Shown: positions 34,363 through 47,884, counted from the stretch's first letter. The stretch is DNA of 64,000 bases from Collybia mongolica (GCA_013420905.1 JAAXNY010000011.1:1178001-1242000); one strand, 5' to 3'. Numbers and translations: made by a program. Notes: generated by a model not told the origin, from the letters alone.

Positions 34363-37300
34363 TCAAGCGTCATCTAGGACAAGTCGTGGGACAACATTCA
34401 TCGCCATCAACTATGGAGTGGACTTGAGCGGGGAACCAAGATAACGGAAGTTGAGATCTCACCTCTTGAAACAAGAGCTTCGCTGCGTATGGTATGGTCA
34501 ATTGCGCCATCTTCTTGGAGCTCTTGCAGTACGTGCACCAGCCATTGTATCCCATCAGACCACACTCCTCGCAAGCGTTTACCTCAAATTTATCGGAGGA
34601 TATCATTAGGCGTTCAAGTAGAAGCTGAGTTGCACCGTATCCAATCAAGCAGTCACGCTCCATCTCGCCAAGACGAAGCCCCCCTTCTCGAGACCTACCT
34701 TCCGTAGGTTGACGTGTTAGAGTAGCACGAGGTCCTCTGTGGATGGACCACAGTCAGTCATGAGAAACCCCCAAAACTCCAATCGGAGAATTTGAGAGTT
34801 AACCCACCTTGCTCGAGCGTGCATTTTGTCCATCACCATATGCTCTAAACATCAGTCATGGTTTGCACTGGGGACATGAAAGGGATCTTGTCTTGAGCTT
34901 ACTCAGTTTCTACGACTGCTGCATCAATAGTTGAATACTTCGGTGGGAACGAGCGCACTTACTTGGTAATATATAGGACCGAAGTATACATAGGCTTCCA
35001 AAGGCTCACCCGTGATTCCGCTGGTCAGCATGTCTTTACCAGCATAACTGAACCCATTTTCAATCAATATGCGGCTCATATCCTCAACCTTACATTCCAT
35101 GTTAATCATTATCAGCCATGAAACAAAGAAACTCCAAGACAACCTTTGAGCCGCCAAAAGCCGTACCATACTGGAGTTTGCCACTCAGGACCCCAGCCTA
35201 AAGTTCCAAGATAATTGAAGGTCAGGCTTTACAGTTATTCGAAAGGCGTACTTTGCCAGCTAAAGTTTCGATCATCTTCCCCACGGTCATTCGTGAAGGA
35301 AACCCATGGGGATTCATGATGGTGTCTGATGCTTAGCTTGGGATTATCTATATAAGATTAGATTCTAGGTCACACACCAGGATTTATGCCTTGATCATTG
35401 AATGGCATATCTTCTTGATTAACGATTAATCCGCAAACACCCTTCTGCCCATGTCTCGAGGAGAACTTGTCACCGAGCTCTGGCCTCCGTGTTTGGCGGA
35501 TCAGCACTTTGATGAGTGTCTGGTCGTTTTCTGTGTCGCTTATCATGACCTTGTCTATATTCCCGGCTACGGGCGACTTATAGGTCATGGGTGTGTTTTT
35601 GTATGGGACTGAAGCGGCTTGGCCAGTGAACGTGTTATCCGTAGCATTGGTGGGAGCCTGCTTGTTGATATAAATGTCACCTGGATCGACACGTTCACCA
35701 ACGCCCGCAAGGCCATCCATTTGGATTATGTCATATTTCTTTGCGACTTGTCCATTTTCGTCAAGTGGTGCATCAGCTAGGCGATCAAAGCTACAAAAAC
35801 ATAATTCAACCAATGAGGAACAATTAAATAGAGATCTCGTTAACGCACGTGCCATTTGGATATTTGCGGATGAGGGTTGCATTCTTGCGTAGGACTTGAC
35901 ATCTGCCGTAACCACGGTCGAGGCTGGCCTAAATTGGAGTTAGCTTTGTCCCCGGAGGCAATGCAAGCGCTCGACCTTGTTTAGGATAAGGGCATCCTCA
36001 ATGTCGTACCCGGAAAAACTCATGACTGCGACTGTCGCATTTTGGCCGGCCGGGAGACGATCGTATCCGACAAGTTCGATGGTCTTGGTTTTCACCATAG
36101 GTTGTTGTGGATATACCAGCAAGTACAACAGGGTGTCAATCCTGTTCAGCTGGTTGTAAGCAATGGCACCTATGGCCTGCTTTCCCATGGCACATTGATA
36201 GGTATTTCGGGGAGATTGATTATGATGGGGATAAGGGATGAGACCAGCGACGGCTCCGAGCAATGTGAAAGGCTCGATTTCCAGATGTGTAGTGGTGGGA
36301 ACAATATCTGATTCGTATAAGGCGATGTAGGTGTCATTTTCCTCGTTTACATCGAGATACTCGACAAGGCCTTTTCGTAGAAAGTCATCAAACGTAACGG
36401 TGCCTTTTTTTAGGAGCTGTTTTAGGAAGTAAGATCAGGAATCTGGGTTATTCCGGGAAGGATTCCTACCGAGATATGTTCCGATGAAACCTTTGGGTGT
36501 CCGCTTTCCACAATGATCGTGGGGCGACAAATTCGGCCACCGTCGCTCGCAATGTGAACAGCATGGTGGTGATTATTGATGTAAATACTCACGAACTCGC
36601 TGATACGTCGAGCCCGCCGTAGCCTTCGGAATTGGTTCACGAAGCGAGACGGATACCGGGTAAGGCCAATAATAGTACCGTTCACGTTGACAACGAAAGT
36701 GTGGGGGCCGTATATCTCCGTACCAGTAGCGAGACTGATGTCTGGGGAAAAGACAGGAGAGAAGTGTGTTAAGTACCTTGGATCAGTCGCCAATTTTCGA
36801 GGACCCGGTTTACGTACCTTCGACGCCTAACATGAACGCTAGGCGAATGATTGGCTCTTCATCTACATCAGTAGTGATGTGGGTCATCAAGGCCAGATTT
36901 TTGACCAATCCGCAGGCTTCTCCTTCCGGGGTATCGCTGGGACAGAGTACACCCCACTGACTGGGCTGTAACGCACGTGGCCCGCTCACTTTCCTGGTTT
37001 TTTCGAATTGGGAAGATATCCGGGTCATCATACCCAGTGCGGAGATGAAACTGAGGCGACTTAGGACATGTGTGACCCCAGCACGTTCCATTTTAAATCG
37101 CTTTAAAGACCAATTCCCGGTAGAAATGGCGCGCACAAAACCAGAAGTCAAGTGGTCTCCTTGAAACTGCATCGTGTTAAAAGCGTCAAACTCGCTTGTT
37201 CGGGAGGGTTTCTTGAGGACTTTGTCAATCGCCGATTTCAAATTAGTATTATATGTCTTGAAAAGGTCTTCAAATAGCAATGCAAGGAGTTGCCCTGCGC

Positions 37301-38570
37301 TAAGAGATCGTTAGCCGAAGGTTGTTTGGGGGAAATCCGGACAACTGTACAGTTCGAGCCGTTTGTTCCCAACGTAATCTCGATCGTCAACCATCTTTTC
37401 ATCATCCATCGCCATAAGTACTCGACGAGTCATCGTCGCAACAAATATGGCTTTGGAGCGAAAGTCAAGTCCATTGACAGGGACGTGAGCTAGAATGATA
37501 GTTGCAAGGGCCTCCAATGCCTCCTCCCATGCTGGTCTTCGTGGACCCATGACGCGTCGGTTGATCTTCACCCTACTGCCGATATATTCCAGAGCTTGGT
37601 GCCGCGTGAAAACGCCAAGCTTAGCTGCTTCTTCGAGGCTCGCCGAGAAAGCGCCCTTGTACGCCTCAGTATTTCCAGCAGTTAGGAGTAGAATTTCTTT
37701 GTCGGATTGAATGCCGAGAGCCTTTAAGGCGATTGCTATCGGCACATCTTCATGAACGCAGTTGTGCCGTAAATATATCTTCCCTTTCTTCGTAGCGACA
37801 TACGTTTTAGATTTTAACCCTCCGTGTGTCGACCTGGAGCATGGTAGCATATTCATAAGGACTCTAGGCAGATGCGGCCCAGACGACGCACGATGTACAA
37901 GAGGCTTGGACGATACCCTTCACATTATCTGTCTCAACAATGATACGATTCTTGCTCAATTGCTCCTGGACCAAGATAACCTTCTCTGTCCCTTTCACAA
38001 CGAAGTAACCTCCTGGATCAAGAGGACACTCGATCATCCGCGCTAACTGAGCATCAGTTCGGCCTGTTAGCACACACTTGCTACTTCTCAGCATAATTGG
38101 AATGCGTCCGATGTTGACATTCCGTTGCACAATACTTTTCCCCCGAGTGTATTGTATAGTAACCATTATGGGTGCACCATAAGTAATGTCGCGTAGCCGG
38201 CATTCGTTCGGGGTGACTCTCTTGTCAATGGCTTCCATCTCGTTTCGATCAGGAAAGCCCACATTGATATCAGTGTATTTGAGCCAGAAGCGGGGATCGA
38301 CGTCGGAAGTGACTTTATTGTTTGCTTTGACAATGTTCTTTATGTCCATGTCGACGAAGTAGTTAAATGAATCGATGTGTTGCTTTACAAGACCCTTCAC
38401 CTTCAGGAAAGCAGGTAAAAGAAGCCATTTGTCCTATATAACTCGATCAGAATGAGCTTTGGAGAGTGTCAATAGTCATGTACCTCGACATTCTTTATTG
38501 GATCTGTGAGACCAAGGCCACGCCAGTTAGTCCGATTCAGTTGATCCCATTCACTCTCTTCCTCCTCCAT
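34363..38570 (-). CDS. RPC2/RET1: RNA polymerase III second-largest subunit
   Basis: Catalytic beta-like subunit (C128) of RNA polymerase III, which makes tRNAs and 5S rRNA. N-terminal exon: [20 protein letters not shown], then [20 protein letters not shown]. Further motifs: [92 protein letters not shown] (active-centre region), [36 protein letters not shown], and a C4 zinc finger [19 protein letters not shown]. The end is [31 protein letters not shown] and the zinc-finger sequence match RPC2 rather than RPB2 or RPA2. Start is the best ATG before the conserved N-terminus; an extra upstream exon cannot be excluded. About 12 short introns. Confidence 0.95.
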
Positions 38571-39495
38571 TGCCTTTGTTACGAAAGCTTGGCGTGTACA
38601 GACCCAAGGCAGTTAGAGATTCGGTTGGACCAGTTCCTTGGTAACTATTCGCTCAATTAACGACGTTTGACTTTGAAGCTGGCCAGATATACGTTCATGA
38701 GCGGCGAACTTGAATATGAGCGATTTCGAATAGTTTCGGGCTCGGCGTCGAAAAAGTTTGGGCACGTGCTACTTGATGACAGTCACGTGACACTCGCGTT
38801 GTTGCATGCATCCTTGAAACTCACTGGACACAGGCCAGAAGTCTTTATGTGCAGCTCATCGAAGAAGATGTCAGGTGCGTAACAAAAAGACCGGTTTGCT
38901 TTTGCAGCGTGCCTCACTGGACCCTGAGTAACTGAGGGTGTACACAACATGTAACCTATTAGAGGTGCATCGAACTTGAATATATGGTGTGAATGCCCGT
39001 AACATGTTAAAGGCGGGCAACTTACAACGTACCGCCTTGGTATTTCCCAGGATAGTCAGGGGTATTGTAGATCAATCATCCGTGTTCTTTGACTCCATTG
39101 AATGTACAAGGGCGGATCCTAGTTGATCCTCAATGGGTGATAACACTGCCGCCGTACCAAAGCCTAGTAAGCTGGAGCCATCATGCCGCCTGAAACCCTT
39201 TTCGTGTCTCAAGTGATTCCGCGTATCCTAAAAAGCAATAAAAAATCGATTCCAATCCAACGAGTTAAAAAGAGAGCTGGTCATCGGTCCTGTCAAGATG
39301 CACATATACTTTTATCAATTCTCCCTGAAATAGCACCGCTCTTTCAGACGGAAGGGCTCGAAACTTAAGGATTTGTTCCGAGATGTCACGTGGTGCTGCC
39401 TATATAAGATGTCGACAACCCGTGCACACGCCGCCTCGACACCCAAGGCCATCCTTAGCCACCGACAACGCCATCGCGAATAATCGGGATCGATA
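38571..39495. other. Divergent promoter region, RPC2 / UBE2G1
   Basis: About 925 bases between head-to-head genes. Short open frames have no recognisable content. No repeat or RNA gene seen. Confidence 0.5.
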
Positions 39496-40390
39496 ATGTC
39501 GAAACCGTCAGGAGCAAGCGCCTCTAACACATTACTTCTTCGCCGACAGTTGACGGAACTGACCAAACGCCCGGTTGAGGGGTTTTCAGCAGGTAGGACC
39601 TTGGTCATGCTTCATCTCCCGCTCGATCCTAACGAAGTGAAAGGTCTTGTTGATGATGACAACTTGTACGAATGGGAGATCCTAGTAATCGGGTATGTGG
39701 TCAACACTGCGATTCGATCTGCCTACACTCACTACCACTCGCAGTCCTCCAGACACATTATAGTAAGTTTTGGTACCCCACTGCCCCTCGCCACACTGAC
39801 ACACTGTTGTACAGTGAAGGCGGGTTCTTCAAAGCCCGACTAACTTTTCCTCCCGAATTTCCTCTCCTACCACCAAAAATGCGCTTCGTAACACCGATGT
39901 GGCACCCAAATAGTGAGTACCCGTCTTCGACTCAGTGAACTTTCGCGACAACATCTTCTAGTTTACCCCGACGGTGTTGTCTGTGTTTCGATCCTTGTGA
40001 GTTGACATTTAGCCCCCGTGCATGTTTGATTTATATCTGCTCTCATAGCATGCTCCTGGAGATGATCAGTACGGCTACGAGGATGCAGGGGAGAGGTGGA
40101 TGCCAGTGCACACAGTGGAATCTATTGTAAGGATGACTTGATCCCGTACCACTCAGCTCACTAACATGACTTGGATCACAGCTCATCAGCGTCATCTCCT
40201 TGCTGTCATCTGACACGCCAAATCTTGACAGCCCAGCGAACGTTGATGCAGCCAAGGAAGTTAGAACTGATATTGACGGTCAGTATTTTCGGCTCTCTGA
40301 CCCTGATAACTTACTTAGACCTGAATTTTAGGTTACCGGAAGAAAGTGCGACGACTGGTTCGCAGGAGTGCTGAGGAGGCGTTCGACTGA
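39496..40390 (+). CDS. Ubiquitin-conjugating enzyme E2, UBE2G1 type
   Basis: E2 enzyme that builds mainly Lys48 chains. Eight small exons. [103 protein letters not shown] (active Cys), [40 protein letters not shown], ending RRSAEEAFD. The match to animal UBE2G1 is closer than to UBE2G2: the [10 protein letters not shown] start, FSAGLVDD and [10 protein letters not shown]. It also has the acidic loop ([14 protein letters not shown]). One of the smallest exons (39744-39760) codes only GPPDTLY. Start at 39496 gives an N-terminus of the right length. Confidence 0.95.
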
Positions 40391-40737
40391 CCCTGCTAAC
40401 GGCCTCCCCACGTATCTAAACGCCCTTCGACACTCGGTGGAGATCCTCACATCATGCATTGTTTCTTATTTTTCTACGCATCTTCTGTCATTCCTATTTC
40501 TATTCCTGTTAATGTCACACTCTTCCTCTGGAAGTAATGTCCTCCTATTCCACTAATCTTTGAGTGGGCCGGCCCGGTGGACACGCCCTCCTCAAATAGG
40601 CCAAGATATCACGTGATGGACGCGAAGTCATATGTCGGCTAAACAGACGTGTTTGTCTTGAATCATACCTAACCTGACTCGGCGGTCCCTCGCTCATACT
40701 CACACTCGTTTCTAACTGTATAATCTGTTCAAGTACA
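40391..40737. other. Intergenic between UBE2G1 and ERCC6L2 genes
   Basis: About 350 bases between two plus-strand genes, pyrimidine-rich at its left end. No gene seen. Confidence 0.5.
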
Positions 40738-43700
40738 ATGTCGGAAACAGTTAAGGTTTCTGTGTATACACAACGTAAGCAGAACTCACATATACCGGAC
40801 ACTGAATGCTAACATAATCTCGGACCAGGGAACTCCACCTCAATCCCGGCCCCCCTGGGTTGGTCGAATACGATGATTTAGAACATAATCTGACCACACA
40901 TTACTTAGAGGTTGACTCTGACTCTGACTTTGCTCCTGGGATTTTTGTTCCTGAGCCAAAAGCAAAACGCAAACGCGGTGCTGCTTCAAAATCGTCTGGT
41001 ACTAAGAAGCAAGGGAAAAGGAGAAGCGAAGTCCCCGGGACTTCTACCAACGCTTCACCACAGTCCAAAATAAGAAGTGAGGTTCCCAAATAATTCTGAC
41101 CATCATAAGTTCAGCCAACCGCATCCAGGACCGCGTTCCGTGGGTGCTCATGGACCAAACCCACTGCTTGAATACTTTGGTACGACCTCTTAATCTGAAC
41201 ATTTCTCTCCATTCCGATCTCAAAATGCCGATAGCCCAAGACTTAGACCTTCATTCCGAATCCGAAGAGGATGAAGGTCTGGAGTCCACCAAAGGTAACG
41301 GGCCGGAGGACCAAGAGGAAGACGAAGATAGAGAAGAACCAGATGAGCCTATTGTTCTGAAGACATGGGTTGGATTCATCCGTAATAGCTCAAACAAGAA
41401 TTCTCCATCGCCGACTCCCCAAAATAACAACAAAGCCGACGACTCTGCCACAGGTACTTATACTTGGCATGACCCAATCGACACCTTATAATCTAATGCG
41501 ATTTCAGAAGAGGATTCTCAACCAGAAGAGGATTTCTTCAAAGTGCCTCACCACGCCGCAAATCAACATTATCCGAAGAAGAGACCAAGGTTTGAAGACC
41601 GTGAGGCCCTGTATATTTTCTATCTTTGTATTTCTTGTTAACCATGCTACTCAGCTGAAGATGAATCTGTTACCGAATCTGAGTCCGAAGGGGATATTTG
41701 GGTTCCCAACCCAGGTTCTCGTACAATTTCCTCGTTCTAGCATATCGCTGATGCGGATTTCCTTAGCAATGACACTCGCAAAAAAGATACAATACCCAGC
41801 GACCGACTCCGAAACAGAATCCGAGTCTGAATCTGAATTGACAGCTGATCCTGTAACGGCCTTACCTTTGAATTCTACGTTCCATGTACTCATTATTCTG
41901 ACAAGCTCTTAAAACCTCGCCCTGGGTTTCCCCTCGCTCCTGGTCAAACGCATCTGGGTCCCTTAGTTCTTGACAGGGACAAGAAAATCATGGTCCCAGC
42001 AGCCCTTAATACGTATCTTCGTGATTATCAACGCGACGGAGTAAGATTCTTTTGGCAGCAGTATCAAGAAGGGCGCGGAGGTCTCCTCGGGGATGATATG
42101 GGTCTTGTACGTGACATTCGTATAGCTCATAGGATGTCTCTGATGATTTGTGATATTGGTATCACGACTTACGTTAGGGTATGGGATTTTATGTTTTTAC
42201 GCCCATATCGTTCTGAATGTATATCAGGTAAAACGATCCAAGTCATTTCTTTTCTGTCTGCCATCATGCGCAAAGACGGGGTAGTCACCGACAAGCACCG
42301 GCGCCAAGATTATGTTTCTCGTCTTCAAGACCGCAGGGCGTGGAAGTCGAGAAGAGAGCTACCTCCCGCCGACGCGAAGTGGCCAACATGTCTTATTATC
42401 GCTCCCAGCACGGTCGTTCACAATTGGCAGCGCGAATTCGAAACAGTGCGTACTGCTTGCGGATTGGGCTGGCTATTGACCGAATACCTCCAGTGGGGTT
42501 ACTTCGAAGTCGGCATGTACAATGGAAGTCTAAAAGAGCGCGCACCTGTCCTCCGCGATTTTAAAATGGGGCGGCTGGACGTTGGTATGTACAAGTCTCA
42601 CAAACTTCTCTTTTGAAAGTTTATCACAAATACCTCAGTTCTTACTACCTTTGACCTCGCAAGGCGTGACATTGACATTCTGGACACACTCCCTTGGACA
42701 TGTGTTTTTGTCGACGAAGTCCATCGCGTCAAGAACTATTCTGCCAAAATAACGATGGCATATCATCGATTCGAATGCAATCGCCGGTTTGGTCTTACTG
42801 GAACCACTATCCAAAACTCTTATAAGGAAATGTGGACTATTTTGGATTGGACCAATCCTGGGCGTTTGGGGACGTCGCGTCAGTGGCAAGGTTTTGTTGT
42901 TAAGCCTCTGACAACCGGCCAGTCGGCAGGGGCGACGGAGGAAGAGTGTGCAAAGGCTCTGGTATTCACACCAAATCAGATTATGTTTAACGTTGGCTCT
43001 AACATGGATTATAGGTTGTTGCTCGTATCCTTAAAGACAAATTATTGCCACAATTTTTCTTGAGAAGGTGAACGTGTTATATCTCATATAAGCCCTTATC
43101 TAACGAGACTTCTCCAGGACAAAGGATATCATTAAAGATCAGGTTCGCCCATAGCCCACCCTCTAGGGGATATTTCTGTTGATTGATCGCTCGCTAGCTT
43201 CCGGAGAAAGCTGATCAAGTCGTTTTCTGCCCTCTTACATCAAAGCAAATAGCGGCTTATAAGCACCTCCTCGATATGGCGCCTGTGCAGAATCTGATTC
43301 ACAAGGATCGCCCCTGTCCCTGTGGCTCCGGAAAATCGTGAGTTTGCAGTCTTATGGCTGTCGCTGAAAATTTTATCACGCCTCACCTTATAGCCGCAAA
43401 GGATGCTGTCACCCTTTCGTTCCTGGGGACGTCTTTCGGTATATGTCAATCCTGATCAAGCTATCCAACCATCTTGGCCTGATTCTACCAAGTCAGTCGG
43501 GCTTTACAGATTCACTATGTCGATACTAATTCTGCAAAACCAGCCCCTACAGACACCCCAGAACAGGTAACCCCAACACATCGTAAGTACAGCGGGGAAC
43601 AAAGGCTTATGCAAGGTTTTAGATGCGACGGAATCGCGCACTCGCCGAAGTTGCCTTTCCGGACGGGGACATTCCAAAGTACGGAACAGCTATGATGCAG

Positions 43701-45671
43701 CCGCAGTTTTGCGGCAAGTGGGCGGTAGGCTTTTGTGCCGATGGCTGGAAGAAACACATAACTGACATCACCCAGGTTTTGGAAATTCTGCTGAAGGAGT
43801 GGCGGAAAGATATAACTAACAAAGTACTCGTCTTCACTAAATCAGTCAAGCTCCTGGAAATGCTGGAATTTCACTTGAATACCCGAGGTGAAAGCTGTCC
43901 CCGACATATAATCACATTTACTAAAAATCATTGCAGGTTATGGTTTCCTCAAATTGGACGGCAACACCAAGCAGATTGATCGTAAGCATAAACTTCAACG
44001 GAAATGTATGCCTTGTGTGCATTTTGATCTTTCTACAGGTATGCCAATGATCGATAGATTTCATTCCGATCCGGAAGTATTTATCTTCCTGATCTCAACG
44101 CTCGCGGGAGGTACAGGCCTGAATCTCACAGGTGATTTATGACTTCATTACTCTGAAGAGTCAGCGATATATGTAACACAACACTACTTTAGGCGCAAAC
44201 AAAGTTGTTATTTTTGGTAAGTTTCATGTTCTTTCGATGTATAGGTTAGCTTACATGTTTCTTCAGATCCCAATTGGAGTGAGTATCGTCACTAGCGTTA
44301 AGGAGCGGCGTTGATGTTGCCTCTCGCAGACCCCGCACATGATTTGCAGGCCATGGATAGGTAAGTAAAATATGCTCAATACTTCAGACACTCATCGACC
44401 CTCCTTCAGGGCCTTTCGATTTGGTCAGACGCGTGATGTTGCTGTTTATCGGCTTCTTGGCGCTGGCTCAGTGGAAGAGCTTATCTATGCGCGTCAGATA
44501 TATAAGCAGCAGCAGATGGCCATTGGCTATGACGCGAGCGTCCAGACAAGGTATGAGAATAGCCATCAAATTACATTTATGAAGAGTTTAAGGATGCCCA
44601 TACTATTCATGAAGATATTTTGAAGGCATACAAGGTGACACAGCCAAAAAGGGTGAACTCTTCGGTATCGAGAATATTTTTAAACTGCATGAAGACAAGC
44701 TTGCAACAAAGATGGCGGTATGGATATCTAGATCTATTTTTGATCTATCTTTTCACTATTCTGTCGACCCTCCCCCGGTAGATTGAGAAGGCAAACTTGG
44801 CGGAACTGGACTGGGCCCTTGCGAATATGGGCGGCTCGAGGTCAAGGAAGCAGGTAAAAAATACAGGGGAGGACTGGGTCGTTGAGGCGGAAGCTAAAGG
44901 CCCTAAGGATAAAGATGATGTGCGTTTCGGCCAAGTATTGTCTGCGCGCACTGTTTGTTGAACGGTCATTCCCAGGGAAATTTACGGGGACTTGGGGCGT
45001 TGTTGTTCAACGATGGTAAGCGAGCCCATAATTCTGGGAGATGGGAAAAATCCTAAATTTGGTTCCAGATCCACCGCCTGCCGAATCTCGAGAGCAAGAC
45101 GCAATACAAAGGACTCTCAATGCCATTGGTATTAAATACACCCACCAGAACGACGAGTTACTGGTTCCCAGCAGGATCGAAGAAGAACGAACGAAAAAAT
45201 CTCTTCTTGTTGGTATTGATCTTAAGAAACGCAATGTGTTGATCAACTTGGCAACCTTTTTAGAAAACACGACGTCGAAAATCAAAGGCATCTCCAGTCA
45301 AGGGCTCCCCTCAACCTCAGTGGCCACCGAAGAGAAAACACCATAAGCCGTTACCCACACCCGAGGAGCAGTAAGTGGATACATGTTTTTGAATGCTGAG
45401 CTCGCAGTTAACCGGATGGCGGCTATTAGATTGGCCTCAAGGCATCAGGCTCTCATTGAACTTGGAATGATCAATCGACCAAGTGATGTCCCAAACTTTG
45501 CTCGTGACTTGTGGGTCTTTTGTCTCTTTTTATTTTATTTTCAACCATGAGTAACCGGCTTTGGAATGTCGTATATTCAGCGCACGCCAGACTCCAGAGA
45601 TGCAGAGAGAGATTTTGGCAGAATTGGACAATTGGAAGAAGATGCAGGAGACAGACGATGACACAGACTGA
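40738..45671 (+). CDS. ERCC6L2-like: ERCC6L2-like SNF2-family ATPase
   Basis: DNA translocase of the Rad26/CSB-related ERCC6L2 branch, which acts in DNA break repair. Acidic/basic disordered N-terminus, then [36 protein letters not shown] (motif I, with Asp where Glu is usual), [18 protein letters not shown] (Ia), [25 protein letters not shown] (motif II as DEVH instead of DEAH), [16 protein letters not shown] (III), then lobe 2: [30 protein letters not shown] (V) and [20 protein letters not shown] (VI). A Cys-rich [13 protein letters not shown] element lies between the lobes. Some 20 very short exons, all joinable in frame. The start at 40738 needs a donor within VSV|ELHL; exon 1 is the least certain part. 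End [18 protein letters not shown] plus acidic tail, stop at 45669-45671. Confidence 0.88.
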
Positions 45672-46017
45672 ATAGTGATGTTTGACTTATGGGACCGGGC
45701 CCGGCTTGACATCAAGATCGACACATATATATGATCTGCCTGATAATTGGTTGGATTGAAGTTTAATTTTTTGTCATGTTACAATGTTCGTTCATCAGGC
45801 GTCAGTTACGATAACTTTTGTACTTGAATCTTTTCACTTGGCTGTTCTTCAGGCTTTCGTGTTGTCCACGATATGCTTAAATTGATGTGTGGCACAGTAA
45901 CCATCGTAATAAAGGCGCCCAGCTCGACTAATAAGGACCTCCATCCACGTTCCGTCTAGATTTATAGTACTCTCTGTCATTATCGCCACTTGACTATTCG
46001 ATCTGAAACTCAACCCC
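45672..46017. other. Intergenic, OTUB1 promoter
   Basis: About 345 bases between two plus-strand genes; A/T-rich on the left. Nothing specific recognised. Confidence 0.5.
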
Positions 46018-47434
46018 ATGGCGCCTCCTCCCGAGCCACCGAGTCCTCGTTCGTCTCTAATCTTGTCCTTTCCTATTATGTCCTAATCTTTACACAACGT
46101 CAACTGCGTATATAAATAGCGAGGCTCAAGCCTGCAAGTCTTCCTGATCTTGAGGACGACACATCAGAACCTCGAGTCGGTAGGACGGGGCCGACTGGTC
46201 TTTATTGCTGGGAACGAAGCTGAGAACGCGTCCATCGTTTAGATCCCATTTCAATGCAGCAGGACCAGGATACAGCTACGATCGAGCAAGTACGTTACCA
46301 AATGCTATTTGGGACCTCGACTGAATCCATTATAGTTCCTACAGGATGCTGAAGGGCCTTATCGCCCGCTGATCGATGAGATTATTCCTATTTCGGAGCT
46401 GCGTGCTGAATACGTGGATGGATCCCCAATGTTTACTAAACAGATTGATTGGTTGGAGGCTCACGGATATCAGAAGTTGCGGAGAGCGAAAGGTGTGTTC
46501 CTATGTGTCTTGTCCATTAACCAGAGACTGATTTCGATACGAAGGCGATGGCGATTGTTTTTACAGATGTGAGTGATAAGCTTATCCATCTATATTTTTT
46601 ACCTGATGTATTCTTATTGTGTAGCCTTGGCTTTTGCATATGTTGAACGTGTAATGCAAGACCCTCAGCCAGAAATAGCTGTCGGTATAGCCCTTTCAAC
46701 ATTGGACGCGACATTACCGATGTTGGCAGGGGTCGGGTTCGATGCTGTTGTCTATGAAGATGTTTACGATACCTTTGTTGAACTCCTTCGGTATATTATT
46801 CCTGATAACAAAGGCGACAAACTCACGCCCGACCGCCTTTTGGAAAAGTTTCAAGATCCAATAGGTATTTCTTTTATTCATGACACCTTGTGGGACCCTC
46901 ATGTTGTTCATTGCAGTATCTAATTCCATTGTTTCTTATCTGAGGCTGGTCACTGTGAGTCCTCACTTGATTCGAAAGCTTCTAGACCTTATACAGAGCA
47001 CGAAAAGTCTGCCCAATTACGCCTCACGAAAGAGGACATAGAAGGTTTTCTTTTCCATCCAGAAACAGGGATACCGATGGATGTAGCGGGGTTTTGCCAG
47101 CAAAACGTTGAACCATGCGGAAAGGATGCTGGCAGGCAACTTTTTCGTGTAGTCCACGCTGAGACTGATTATTACCGTATTCAGATCATGTCCAGGTTGA
47201 AGCCATCTGTAAAACTCTCCAACTTAACGTCGACGTAGCGTACCTAGATGGTCGAGGAAACGATGATGCGGTTAGTTTTGTACATCTTCGAAATGCCTTG
47301 GATGAAAAGGCTGAACCTCTAAAACTTCTGTACCGGTGAGTCCTTCGTCCACATCCCGATGCCCCTCTGGCTGATGAATTATTGCCATAAGACCGGGTCA
47401 TTTTGATATCTTGATCCAGTCCAACTCTGTGTGA
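46018..47434 (+). CDS. OTUB1-like: Otubain-type deubiquitinase (OTUB1 family, peptidase C65)
   Basis: Cysteine protease that removes Lys48-linked ubiquitin; mammalian OTUB1 also binds and restrains E2 enzymes. Model: MAPPPEPPSPRRLKPASLPD, EDDTSEPRVDPISMQQDQDT, ATIEQFLQDAEGPYRPLIDE, then ISELRAEYVDGSPMFTKQID, WLEAHGYQKLRRAKGDGDCF, YRSLAFAYVERV (catalytic Asp and Cys in GDGDCF, assembled across two introns with an exon of about 22 bases). Further: LTKEDIEGFLFHPETGIPMD, VEAICKTLQLNVDVAYLDGR, and PGHFDILIQSNSV with the catalytic His just before the stop at 47432-47434. Internal ATG at 46254 is an alternative start, but the two upstream exons join in frame and look coding. Confidence 0.92.
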
Positions 47435-47625
47435 GAGCACGACGCTTCTGGATCAAAGTCAGCTTGACCGCTTTAGATTCCCCCGTCTTGATATATATGA
47501 GAATGTACAATGTATTGTCTTGAACAGTGACTGCTTTTTCTTTGGGAATTCGTGAGTGATACTGCAGCGAGGCCAAAGTCACCGACAGCGATGGGATTCT
47601 CAACGGAAAGTCATATACGTTATAC

Positions 47626-47884
47626 TTATAGTCCCAGCTGTGAGATGGTCACGGCGGCGACGTCGCGTGCTTCTCTCAAAGGGGATGCGAACGTCAATGC
47701 AAAAAAGGGAAATGTGATAAATTGTAGAGGATGGAATGAAAATGTACTCACCGAACAAGCTGTCACATGTCGTAGCTTGGGGTCGCGCGTTGGAGAACTG
47801 AACGTTGACTCGGAACCTTCGAATCGACTTCTCGTTTGCTTGTCGTTCGTGCACTCGGGGTTGTTGGACCCGAAAATTACTCAT
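47626..47884 (-). CDS. Candidate small gene next to the Harbinger-like element
   Basis: Low-confidence model. Two exons (47884-47752 and 47672-47626) around a 79-base gtgagt..ag intron give exactly 59 residues: MSNFRVQQPRVHERQANEKS, then FRVNVQFSNARP, ending SLFGEARDVAAVTISQLGL. The frame stays open upstream of the ATG through a hydrophobic stretch (SGIAILAIA) into the mobile element, so the original N-terminus may have been a membrane segment cut off by the insertion. No family recognised. The region could equally be non-coding 3' flank of the OTUB1 gene. Confidence 0.3.

Noticed and set aside
47379..47603. 74-codon minus-strand frame at the OTUB1 3' end
   Set aside because: Overlaps the OTUB1 last exon in antisense and contains no recognisable feature.
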